Part shown: positions 1-5,284 of the stretch, one piece after another
How the letters are laid out: each line of letters begins with the position of its first letter
Numbering within the stretch: position 1 is the stretch's first letter
Assembly (NCBI GenBank): GCA_012522875.1
Contig: JAAYJP010000146.1
Span: forward strand, 1 to 5,356
DNA length: 5,356 nt
DNA from: Clostridiales bacterium
Lineage (GTDB): Bacteria > Bacillota > Clostridia > Christensenellales > Aristaeellaceae
Reading direction: 5' to 3'
Program-made: the position numbers and the translations under genes
Notes under the pieces: model-generated
Told to the model about the DNA's origin: nothing
The model's database searches: none
The model's input: only the letters and a program-made list of their open reading frames with translations

Positions 1-197
1 AAACAGTGGTTTTCGAAGGAAATACTATGCAAAAACCATCACTTTAGGAGAGATTCCAGGGGTATCGTTTCAAAAAACCAAGACAACCATTTACTGATTC
101 AGAAAACGCTAGTTTTTAGAGGTTCCCGCATGTCTTATCCGCTTTGGGAAGATGTTTCGCTCAAAGTTTGCGGCTCATTAATCGCCCATATCCCGGC
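1..197. other. AT-rich non-coding stretch, no supported gene
   Basis: I see no gene here on either strand. The first 120 bases hold 43 G or C, far below the coding regions to the right. A weak AT-only hairpin (AAAAC, loop GCTA, GTTTT at 103-116) and a six-codon reading frame from the ATG at 27 are present, but neither is convincing. The plus-strand frame opening at the ATG at 130 runs on as the antisense of the neighbouring peptidoglycan-binding gene and is not credible as a gene. The stretch lies beyond the terminator of that gene, so it is probably intergenic or the edge of another gene off the window. Confidence 0.6.
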
Positions 198-232
198 AAA
201 AAAAACGGGACTGCCTCCATGGCAGCCCCGTT
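198..232 (-). terminator. Rho-independent terminator of the peptidoglycan-binding gene
   Basis: Read on the minus strand, a 12-base arm AACGGGGCTGCC (232-221) pairs with GGCAGTCCCGTT (215-204) around the five-base loop ATGGA, with a single G-T wobble. It runs straight into eight T residues, two of which belong to the stem. It begins 26 bases after the TAA of the gene ending at 259. The stem is GC-rich and the T tract immediate, which is the textbook intrinsic terminator shape. Read in the plus direction the stem has no T tract behind it, so it should work in one direction only. Confidence 0.95.
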
Positions 233-258
233 TGGCCAAGCAACTTGCTCTTAAGGGG

Positions 259-1638
259 TTATGGTTTGGGCACCGGGCTGGAACTGAACAGCCTGATCCA
301 GGTTTGGTTGCCAATCACACCGTCCACCTGAAGCTCGTTATACCTCTGGAAACTTCGCACGGCCAGATAGGTGGAGTATCCAAAGGCATTGTCAATGGCG
401 CCTGTGTAATAGCCCAACTGCGACAGCCTTTCCTGCGCCTGCCCAACCAGGGCGTTATGATCACCATACTTTAAATGTTTGGCGGGCACGGCTGTGGGTG
501 CCGGAGTCGGACCGACGGGGCTGGGTTTAAGGGTGGGGACATCCGGGACCGGGGTTATTGTGGGCTTGGGCTTTGCGCTGCCGCCAAACAGCACATTCCA
601 GGTGCTTGGACCAACAATGCCGTCGGCCTTGATTTTGTTGACCTCCTGGAAAGCCCTTACGGCAACGACAGTGCCGTAGCCATATTTGCCGTCCAAGGCT
701 CCGCTGTAGTAGTTAAGCGCGATCAGCTTCTCCTGCACCTGCTGCACCTGAAGGCCGCTTGAGCCCATTTGCAACCTGAGGGTGGACGGTGCCGGCACCT
801 CCGGTGTGAGAGGCGGCGGAGTGGGCGTGGGCTTGGAAGTCGGAGCGGGGATGCCCCCAGCAATCAGCTTCTCCCAGGTGATGGGACCAACGATACCATC
901 AACCTGAAGGTGGTTGGCCCGCTGGAATGCGCGTACAGCCAGGTAGGTAGAGTAGCCAAATGTGCTGTCAACAGCGCCGGAATAGTATCCGAGGCCCTGA
1001 AGCCGCATTTGCACGATTTGAACCAGGTTGCTCCTGTCGCCATAGACGATACGGAAGCCCCGGTCCCCGGGAGCAGGCGTAGGCAGGTCTGTTGGCACTG
1101 TGGTGGGGCCGGGCTTTGGGACAGCTCCGGAATCATACAGCTTCTCCCATGTGGCGGTCCCTACAATGCCGTCCACCTTCAACCCGTTGACCCGCTGGAA
1201 CTCGCGTACGGCCAGATAAGTGGAGTAACCGAATTTGCCATCCACGGCACCGGCGTAGTATCCAAGCGTCCTGAGGGCACCCTGCACCAGGGTGACACCC
1301 GGTCCCTGCTGGCCGTACTGAACCCGTTGGCCAATGGGGCTGGGCGGCGGCACGGGACCGGGGTTGGGCACAGCGGTGCCACTGAACAACTGCCAGTAGG
1401 TGGCCTCCCCCACAATGCCGTCAACCTGCAAGCTGTTGAGATGTTGGAAGCTGCGCACCGCCCGGTAGGTGGAGTAGCCAAATTTGCCGTCCACAGCTGC
1501 CGTGTAGTAATTGAGCTCCCTCAGGCGCCATTGAACATTAGTCACAGCGCTGCCGGTGTCGCCATACCTCAGCGTCAGGGGAGCAGCAACTGTCGTAGCG
1601 CCCGCCATGAGGCTCGCCACAAGAAGAACGGCACACAC
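259..1638 (-). CDS. Protein of five PG_binding_1 repeats, N-terminal part of signal peptide cut off by a stop codon
   Basis: Predicted non-catalytic cell-wall-binding protein of 459 residues from the GTG at 1638. It holds five copies of the peptidoglycan-binding domain 1 fold, at about residues 22-86, 106-168, 197-259, 287-351 and 388-451. Each shows the family pattern: YG-D-G near the start, LG/NYY-G-A-D, FGYSTY, AVR-FQ, then VDGIVG-TW. Proline- and threonine-rich linkers join them, typical of extracellular modular proteins. No hydrolase, L,D-transpeptidase or NlpC/P60 domain is visible, so the role is probably binding to the wall or spore cortex; that is inference. The hydrophobic stretch ending in TTVAAP (residues 15-20) looks like the end of a signal peptide. 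The better start is the ATG at 1665 with a strong ribosome binding site, but codon 4 from it is an in-frame TGA. From the GTG, the signal peptide lacks its basic end and there is no clear ribosome binding site. This may therefore be a recent pseudogene, a sequencing error, or a gene expressed by readthrough. It has its own promoter and terminator. Confidence 0.85.
   Translation of the reverse strand: MCAVLLVASLMAGATTVAAPLTLRYGDTGSAVTNVQWRLRELNYYTAAVDGKFGYSTYRAVRSFQHLNSLQVDGIVGEATYWQLFSGTAVPNPGPVPPPSPIGQRVQYGQQGPGVTLVQGALRTLGYYAGAVDGKFGYSTYLAVREFQRVNGLKVDGIVGTATWEKLYDSGAVPKPGPTTVPTDLPTPAPGDRGFRIVYGDRSNLVQIVQMRLQGLGYYSGAVDSTFGYSTYLAVRAFQRANHLQVDGIVGPITWEKLIAGGIPAPTSKPTPTPPPLTPEVPAPSTLRLQMGSSGLQVQQVQEKLIALNYYSGALDGKYGYGTVVAVRAFQEVNKIKADGIVGPSTWNVLFGGSAKPKPTITPVPDVPTLKPSPVGPTPAPTAVPAKHLKYGDHNALVGQAQERLSQLGYYTGAIDNAFGYSTYLAVRSFQRYNELQVDGVIGNQTWIRLFSSSPVPKP
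286..477 (-). repeat. PG_binding_1 repeat 5 (C-terminal)
   Basis: Encodes about residues 388-451 of the peptidoglycan-binding protein. It keeps the repeat landmarks LGYYTGA, FGYSTYLAVRSFQ and VDGVIG, with NA in place of the usual GK before FGYSTY. It follows the longest linker, about 36 residues and rich in Pro and Thr. Confidence 0.9.
586..780 (-). repeat. PG_binding_1 repeat 4
   Basis: Encodes about residues 287-351. This is the most divergent copy: YGYGTVVAVRAFQ replaces the FGYSTYLAVR-FQ seen in the others, and KADGIVG replaces VDGIVG. The core LNYYSGALDGK is kept. Confidence 0.9.
862..1050 (-). repeat. PG_binding_1 repeat 3
   Basis: Encodes about residues 197-259 with LGYYSGAVD, FGYSTYLAVRAFQ, LQVDGIVG and TWEKL. 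It is very similar to repeat 2, which suggests duplication within the gene. Confidence 0.9.
1135..1323 (-). repeat. PG_binding_1 repeat 2
   Basis: Encodes about residues 106-168 with LGYYAGAVDGK, FGYSTYLAVREFQ, LKVDGIVG and TWEKL. It shares the TWEKL ending with repeat 3. Confidence 0.9.
1381..1575 (-). repeat. PG_binding_1 repeat 1 (N-terminal)
   Basis: Encodes about residues 22-86, directly after the predicted signal-peptide cleavage region. It shows LNYYTAAVDGK, FGYSTYRAVRSFQ and LQVDGIVG. It is separated from repeat 2 by the shortest linker, about 19 residues. Confidence 0.9.
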
Positions 1639-1665
1639 CAGCGAAGCCAGCAGTCACTTTTTCAT
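1639..1665 (-). other. Apparent original start (ATG AAA AAG) followed by in-frame TGA
   Basis: The ATG at 1663-1665 is in the same frame as the long reading frame that begins at 1638. The codons are ATG, AAA, AAG, TGA (1654-1656), CTG, CTG, GCT, TCG, CTG, after which the frame is open to 261. Ignoring the TGA, the product would start M-K-K-X-LLASLVCAVLLVASL, a classic signal peptide: two lysines, a hydrophobic core and a V-A-A cleavage region. One base change from TGG (Trp) or CGA (Arg) would create this TGA. The neighbouring radA ends with TGA, so TGA is an ordinary stop codon in this genome. Confidence 0.8.
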
Positions 1666-1670
1666 AGTGA

Positions 1671-1676
1671 CCTCCC
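1671..1676 (-). promoter_or_regulatory. Strong ribosome binding site GGGAGG before the ATG at 1665
   Basis: On the minus strand GGGAGG lies five bases before the ATG at 1665-1663. This site, and not anything near the GTG at 1638, is what marks 1665 as the start that evolution used. It is the main reason to regard the TGA at codon 4 as an interruption. Confidence 0.85.
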
Positions 1677-1715
1677 TTTTGGTTGTCAATCGTGTCATAA
1701 TTATTGTCTTGGAAT

Positions 1716-1744
1716 AATATACTCAATCCCGGCCAATAAGGCAA
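1716..1744 (-). promoter_or_regulatory. Sigma-A-type promoter of the peptidoglycan-binding gene
   Basis: Read on the minus strand: -35 TTGCCT (1744-1739), a 17-base spacer, -10 TATATT (1721-1716). These match the consensus at four and five of six positions. It lies about 50 bases ahead of the ATG at 1665, inside the 144-base gap after radA, so this gene can be transcribed without radA. The -10 region is followed by an AT-rich stretch with the palindrome ATAATTAT, which might be an operator, though nothing else supports that. Confidence 0.7.
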
Positions 1745-1809
1745 GAGAAATTGTAACCTTTCAGGACATTCTGGCAGAAAAGGGAATTCCCCCCGCTTAA
1801 TTGTGAAAA

Positions 1810-3210
1810 TCAGCGTGATGAGTCCCCGGTTGCCAACAGGTGCAATGCCGCCACCGCCTGGGAAAGGGTGGCCACCGCCAAAAGTTTTACGCCTTTTGGG
1901 GCTTTTACCCTGCCAAGCCGATCCTTGGGGCAGATTACCTGGGCAAATCCCATGCGGGCACACTCGGCCAACCTGCGTTCCATATGGGGAATAGAGCGTA
2001 CCTCTCCCAAAAGCCCCACCTCCCCCATCGCGGCCACATCCTTGGGCAGGGTTTTGTCAGACAGGGATGATGCCACGGCCAGGCACACAGCCAGGTCCGC
2101 CGCGGGCTCATCCAGGTTGAGTCCTCCGGCTACATTGATATACACATCCTGGTTATACAGTTTAAGACCCGCGCGCTTTTCAAGCACCGCCAACAGCAAT
2201 GCCACCCGCCCCTGGTCAATGCCGTTAACTGTGCGCCTTGGTACAGCATAAAAAGACTGGGCCGCCAGGGCCTGCAAGTCCACCAGCATGGGGCGGCTTC
2301 CCTCCATCCCGCAGAATACCACGGAGCCGGAAATGCCTGTCGCCCTGTTTTGAAGCAGGGATTCAGACGCGTTCTCAACCGCCAGCATCCCCTCCCCCGT
2401 CATCTCAAACAGACCCAGTTCATTCACGGAACCAAAACGGTTTTTATTGGCACGCAGCAGGCGGTACTCCCGCTTGTAGTCCCCTTCAAAATACAGGACC
2501 ACATCCACCATGTGCTCCAGCACCCTGGGCCCCGCCAGAGCGCCCTCCTTTGTCACATGGCCCACCAGCATCACAGCGCACCCTGTGGTCTTTGCATAGC
2601 GCATCAGCATGGAGGTGCTTTCCCGCACCTGGCTGACCGATCCCGGGGCTGAGGCCATATCTGGCCGGTACATGGTCTGGATGGAGTCCACCACCACATA
2701 GTCGGGAGACAGCGCTTCCAGCTTTGCGTTCACCGCATCCATGGCGTTTTCCGCCAGCACCATCATGGGACATTCACCCACCTTCAGCCGGTTTGCCCGC
2801 AGCTTCAATTGCCTGGCGCTCTCTTCGCCCGTGACATACAAAACCCTTTTGCCCTTTCCAGCCAGATAGGTGCACACCTGAAGCAGCAAGGTGCTTTTTC
2901 CCACGCCCGGCTCCCCGCCGATGAGCATGAGTGAGCCTTCTACAATGCCGCCACCCAGCACACGGTCAAACTCGGGGATGCCCGTGGGCTGGTGCATCTG
3001 CCCGCCGCCCTTGATCTCCGGCAGCAGCGCTTCCTCAGCACCCGTGCCCCCCGGCCGCTTGTCGGGTTTTCTGCCAGAACCCGCCGCCTGGGGGAGGGTT
3101 TCCTCCAGGGTGTTCCACGCTTCACAACCGGGGCACTTGCCCATCCAGCGGGGCGTTTCATAACCGCAGGCAGAGCAGATATAGATGGTTTTGATGTTTT
3201 TTGCTTTCAA
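1810..3210 (-). CDS. radA: DNA repair protein RadA (Sms), RecA-like branch-migration helicase
   Basis: RadA is a hexameric ATP-driven motor that extends D-loops and drives branch migration with RecA in homologous recombination and repair. The 466-residue product is of normal length and carries all family marks. A four-cysteine zinc finger comes first (C12, C15, C26, C29). It is followed by the RecA-like ATPase core with Walker A GGEPGVGKST (98-107), a Walker B strand YVVVDS (171-176, D175) and the RadA-specific KNRFG motif (256-260). The Lon-like C-terminal domain covers about 290-466. The start is a TTG at 3210-3208 with AGGA six bases ahead; no better start fits the conserved N-terminus just before the zinc finger. 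It ends with TGA. In many Firmicutes radA sits with ctsR-mcsA-mcsB-clpC and disA; here it is flanked by the divergent thiN and a wall-binding gene. No strong terminator follows it. Confidence 0.98.
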   Translation of the reverse strand: MKAKNIKTIYICSACGYETPRWMGKCPGCEAWNTLEETLPQAAGSGRKPDKRPGGTGAEEALLPEIKGGGQMHQPTGIPEFDRVLGGGIVEGSLMLIGGEPGVGKSTLLLQVCTYLAGKGKRVLYVTGEESARQLKLRANRLKVGECPMMVLAENAMDAVNAKLEALSPDYVVVDSIQTMYRPDMASAPGSVSQVRESTSMLMRYAKTTGCAVMLVGHVTKEGALAGPRVLEHMVDVVLYFEGDYKREYRLLRANKNRFGSVNELGLFEMTGEGMLAVENASESLLQNRATGISGSVVFCGMEGSRPMLVDLQALAAQSFYAVPRRTVNGIDQGRVALLLAVLEKRAGLKLYNQDVYINVAGGLNLDEPAADLAVCLAVASSLSDKTLPKDVAAMGEVGLLGEVRSIPHMERRLAECARMGFAQVICPKDRLGRVKAPKGVKLLAVATLSQAVAALHLLATGDSSR

Positions 3211-3220
3211 GGGTATTCCT
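3208..3220 (-). promoter_or_regulatory. radA TTG start codon and its ribosome binding site
   Basis: On the minus strand AGGA (3220-3217) lies six bases before TTG (3210-3208). The frame gives M-K-A-K-N-I-K ahead of the zinc-finger cysteines, as expected for RadA. A TTG start normally lowers initiation compared with ATG. Confidence 0.85.
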
Positions 3221-3269
3221 TTCTTATGAACAATCAGGGTATAATGCGGAAAACAGTGGAAGGTGAAGC
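3211..3269. promoter_or_regulatory. Divergent radA / thiN promoter region
   Basis: Only 59 bases separate the two start codons, so both promoters must be compressed here or reach into the opposite gene. On the plus strand a perfect -10 box TATAAT stands at 3240-3245, about 25 bases before the thiN start, but I see no good -35 at the right distance. On the minus strand TATACC overlaps the same spot (3243-3238), and TTCACC lies 18 bases ahead of it (3267-3262); this is a weak candidate for radA. The two could compete for polymerase. The thiN side is the better supported. Confidence 0.5.
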
Positions 3270-3896
3270 ATGAACAAAAGCACGGCCTATATCGTTGGCG
3301 CAGGAGACTTCACTTCAAAGGGTTTTTTACCCGGCCGTGGGGATATCCTGGTAGCTGCTGACGGCGGCTGCGATGCGCTCGTGGCGCTGGGCATCCGTCC
3401 GCACATCGTGCTGGGTGATATGGATTCTATCATACGCATCCCCAAAGGGACAGCGCTTCTGCGCTTCCCCGCCAAAAAGAACCTGACGGACATGGCGCTT
3501 GCCCTTCGCTTCGCCGCGGTGCAGGGCTACCGCCGCTTCAAGCTCTATGGTGCCACCGGCGGGCGGCTGGACCATACACTGGCCAATTTCCAAACTCTGG
3601 CGAGCCTTGCGCGGCAAGGCCACCACGGAGAAATCATCGCCCCGGACATCCTGGCCTACGCCCTGGCGGATGGCCAGCTGCGCTTCCCACCTGTTCAAGC
3701 TGGCACGCTGGTATCGGTGTTCGCGGTTGGCGGGGTGGCAGAAGGGGTTTCGCTCAAGGGCCTGAAGTATCCCCTTGGAGATGCGAAGCTGAGCCCTTTT
3801 ACCCCGCTTGGCGTCAGCAACGAGGCCGTTGGCCATCCATTCGCCATATCTGTACGCCGGGGAACGCTGATCATCACCATCGGGGTGCCGGACTAG
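3270..3896 (+). CDS. thiN: Thiamine pyrophosphokinase (thiamine diphosphokinase)
   Basis: Transfers a pyrophosphate group from ATP to thiamine, making the cofactor thiamine diphosphate in one cytosolic step. The 208-residue length fits the bacterial ThiN family. Motifs in order: AADGG (29-33), GDMDS (49-53, Mg/ATP-binding acidic pair), KNLTD (70-74), GATGGRLDHTLAN (94-106), GLKYPL (164-169) and SNE (183-185) in the C-terminal thiamine-binding barrel. The third motif is usually KDxTD; here the first Asp is Asn (codon AAC at 3480-3482). The second Asp is kept. The ATG at 3270 has GGAAGG six bases ahead and a TATAAT box at 3240-3245. In several Firmicutes thiN follows rsgA and rpe; here it stands alone. 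Its TAG stop overlaps the stop of the convergent kinase gene. I see no thiamine riboswitch in the 59-base upstream gap. The identification is secure; normal activity of this variant is likely but unproven. Confidence 0.93.
   Translation: MNKSTAYIVGAGDFTSKGFLPGRGDILVAADGGCDALVALGIRPHIVLGDMDSIIRIPKGTALLRFPAKKNLTDMALALRFAAVQGYRRFKLYGATGGRLDHTLANFQTLASLARQGHHGEIIAPDILAYALADGQLRFPPVQAGTLVSVFAVGGVAEGVSLKGLKYPLGDAKLSPFTPLGVSNEAVGHPFAISVRRGTLIITIGVPD
3893..3896. other. Palindromic CTAG shared by two convergent stop codons
   Basis: Positions 3894-3896 read TAG on the plus strand and end thiN. Positions 3895-3893 read TAG on the minus strand and end the kinase gene. The genes thus overlap tail to tail by three bases of CDS, with no room for an intergenic terminator, and I found no convincing terminator just inside either gene. 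Confidence 0.95.
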
Positions 3897-5011
3897 GAAC
3901 CGCCAAAACGCTTCAAATCATCATTCACTGTTTTGTAAAGCGCATCCTCCTGGCGCTCCACATCCACAAGCAACGCCATCTGCGCCCGGGCGCGAACAAG
4001 GTTGTGCTCCGGGTAATCCACTTTGAAATACCGATCGCCGTCCAGGTAGTCTGTCAAAAACCTCATGGCCAGCTCCGCCGTGATCACCTTGATGCCAAGC
4101 GGAAGGCGGCTTAGTTCCGCATGGGTCAGGAAACCCGCAGTCTCTTCCACAAAGCCCTGGGTAAAGGCCCTTACTTTGTCCATATTCAGGGATACTCGCG
4201 CCACATCCGGCTCGTCCTCCGGGGCATTGGAAGCACCAAATCGAACCGCATCGCCATAGTCATACAGCGCTGAGCCCGGCATCACCGTATCCAGGTCAAT
4301 CACGCACAGGGCTTTGCCGGTTTTTTGATCCAAAAGAACATTATTTGACTTCGTGTCGTTATGGGTAACGCGAAGGGGTAGCTCCCCCCGTTCCAATAGC
4401 CGCACAATCTCCCCCAGCATCTTCCTTCGCTCAAAGAAAAATTCCACCTCTTTTTCAAGTGCCGTTACGCGGGCAGCCCGGTCTTCATCCACCGCCCGGA
4501 CAAAGGCATAAAATCGCTTGGTACTATGGTGAAAGTCCGGAATGGTAACAAACAGCTTGTCCGCCGGAAAATCGGCCAGATGGCGCTGGAAACCGCCAAA
4601 GGCGTGCCCTACTTCCATCATCTGCTCCAGGTTTTCAACCATGTCAAGCGCCAGGGCTTCGGTGATATAGGAATAGGCGCGCCAGGTCCCGCCCTCGCCG
4701 TCGAGGTACATCACATCGCCGTCTCCTGTGCGTATCACCTCCAGCGCCATGCGGCTGACATCCGCCTGGGAGGCCCCGATATTCCGGCGCAGATGGTCTG
4801 TCACGGCAGCAATGTTGGCCATCACCGAGCGGGGATTTTTGAACACATAGGTGTTTATCCGCTGAAGGGTGTAGCTCTGGGTTTCTGTCCCCTGTCGATA
4901 GGTGAGGATATAGGTGTTATTGACATTGCCGGAGTGCACTTCCTGGGCCTGTTCAAAGCTCCCCTGAAAGCGGAAATGAGGCAGCACATGCTTGATCCGG
5001 TTGTATACCAT
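3893..5011 (-). CDS. NahK-like N-acetylhexosamine 1-kinase (APH-fold sugar kinase)
   Basis: Predicted cytosolic kinase that phosphorylates the anomeric hydroxyl of an amino sugar, GlcNAc or GalNAc, using ATP. The 372-residue product has the aminoglycoside-phosphotransferase fold: nucleotide-loop region GNVNNTY (28-34), catalytic loop THNDTKSNN (216-224, with D219 as likely base and N224) and metal-binding IDLD (238-241). The run from LRVTHNDTK through IDLDTVMPGS, DYGD and RFGAS, and later MRFLTDYLDGD and YPEHNLVR, matches bifidobacterial NahK (LnpB) as I remember it. Such proteins are often labelled only as phosphotransferase or, wrongly, as mucin desulfatase. The start ATG at 5011 has AGGAG six bases ahead and a near-consensus promoter. 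None of the usual partners (lacto-N-biose phosphorylase, UDP-sugar uridylyltransferase, epimerase, transporter) is in the window, so the exact sugar is uncertain; another hexosamine or a related sugar is possible. It ends in the CTAG shared with thiN. Confidence 0.88.
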   Translation of the reverse strand: MVYNRIKHVLPHFRFQGSFEQAQEVHSGNVNNTYILTYRQGTETQSYTLQRINTYVFKNPRSVMANIAAVTDHLRRNIGASQADVSRMALEVIRTGDGDVMYLDGEGGTWRAYSYITEALALDMVENLEQMMEVGHAFGGFQRHLADFPADKLFVTIPDFHHSTKRFYAFVRAVDEDRAARVTALEKEVEFFFERRKMLGEIVRLLERGELPLRVTHNDTKSNNVLLDQKTGKALCVIDLDTVMPGSALYDYGDAVRFGASNAPEDEPDVARVSLNMDKVRAFTQGFVEETAGFLTHAELSRLPLGIKVITAELAMRFLTDYLDGDRYFKVDYPEHNLVRARAQMALLVDVERQEDALYKTVNDDLKRFGGS

Positions 5012-5047
5012 CGGACACTCCTGTCTTTCATATTGGCATTCGCAGGT

Positions 5048-5076
5048 ATTCTACATTTGACCTGGTTCCCTGTCAA
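5048..5076 (-). promoter_or_regulatory. Strong sigma-A-type promoter of the NahK-like kinase gene
   Basis: Read on the minus strand: a perfect -35 TTGACA (5076-5071), exactly 17 bases of spacer, and -10 TAGAAT (5053-5048, five of six). It lies about 37 bases ahead of the ATG at 5011, leaving a short leader that holds the AGGAG site (5022-5018). I see no clear operator. Confidence 0.85.
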
Positions 5077-5094
5077 TCAAAACCGGCCAAAGCC

Positions 5095-5123
5095 TTTACA
5101 CATCCGGGCAAATCCTATAGAAT
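5095..5123 (+). promoter_or_regulatory. Promoter of the tRNA-Ser gene
   Basis: -35 TTTACA (5095-5100, five of six), 17-base spacer, -10 TAGAAT (5118-5123, five of six). Transcription would begin near 5130, giving a leader of about 15 bases before the mature tRNA end. It stands back to back with the kinase promoter; the two -35 boxes are only 18 bases apart. Confidence 0.8.
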
Positions 5124-5145
5124 ATCTCCGCGGGTATCCGCACCC

Positions 5146-5234
5146 GGAGAGGTATCGAAGTGGTCATAACGGGGCTGACTCGAAATCAGTTTGGGCGCAA
5201 GCCCACGTGGGTTCGAATCCCACCCTCTCCGCCA
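5146..5234 (+). tRNA. tRNA-Ser (anticodon CGA)
   Basis: Complete class II tRNA of 89 bases with encoded CCA. The acceptor stem GGAGAGG (5146-5152) pairs with CCTCTCC (5224-5230), the discriminator is G5231 and the CCA is at 5232-5234. The anticodon stem GCTGA / TCAGT encloses the loop CTCGAAA, with anticodon CGA at 5181-5183, which reads the codon UCG. The long variable arm forms the hairpin GGGC-GCAA-GCCC (5193-5204), the mark of serine tRNAs. The T stem GTGGG / CCCAC carries the loop TTCGAAT (5212-5218). All stems are intact, so it should be functional. Confidence 0.98.
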
Positions 5235-5238
5235 CCCA

Positions 5239-5284
5239 GGGACTCAACAAATGATAGAAGAGATTCTGTCGGAGGTTGAGTCTC
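5239..5284. repeat. Inverted repeat just after tRNA-Ser
   Basis: GGGACTCAAC (5239-5248) pairs with GTTGAGTCTC (5275-5284) with one wobble, around a 26-base loop. It starts four bases after the tRNA CCA. The sequence after it (TTGCTTATTTAG) is only moderately T-rich, so it is not a clean intrinsic terminator. It may end the tRNA transcript, help 3' processing, or cover the start of the possible gene at 5251, whose weak ribosome binding site lies in the left arm. Confidence 0.5.

Noticed and set aside
27..47. Six-codon reading frame (MQKPSL) with AAGGAA ahead of it
   Set aside because: Too short to judge, with no downstream gene that it could regulate as a leader peptide.
1639..1665. Programmed frameshift at AAAAAG, or selenocysteine at the TGA
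   Set aside because: The ATG and the downstream domains are in the same frame, so a shift would leave the gene: the -1 frame stops soon after. Selenocysteine in a signal peptide makes no sense, and I see no good hairpin just after the TGA.
1775..1799. Possible terminator after radA (GGG AATT CCC then TTTT on the minus strand)
   Set aside because: The stem is only three pairs around a four-base loop and sits in a perfect short palindrome; too weak to call.
130..1800. Long plus-strand open frames (130-474, 475-762, 769-1800) opposite the peptidoglycan-binding gene
   Set aside because: All three lie in one frame exactly codon-aligned with the real gene. Stops there need sense codons TTA, CTA or TCA, which are rare in this GC-rich gene (one TTA at 472-474 makes a stop). 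The translations look like no protein family, and the minus strand carries clear domains.
3898..3950. Possible terminator at the tail of the kinase gene (CGCTT / AAGCG then TTTT on the minus strand)
   Set aside because: Five pairs around a loop of more than 20 bases, within coding sequence; not a credible intrinsic terminator.
5125..5150. Hairpin TCTCC-GGGT / ACCCGGAGA in the tRNA-Ser leader that would compete with the acceptor stem
   Set aside because: It needs a two-base bulge, and the predicted transcript begins near 5130, inside the left arm, so most of the pairing would be absent from the RNA.
4526..5254. Plus-strand frame of 242 codons across the kinase gene and the tRNA
   Set aside because: It runs antisense through conserved kinase motifs, then through promoter elements and the whole tRNA-Ser gene, and has no recognisable protein features.
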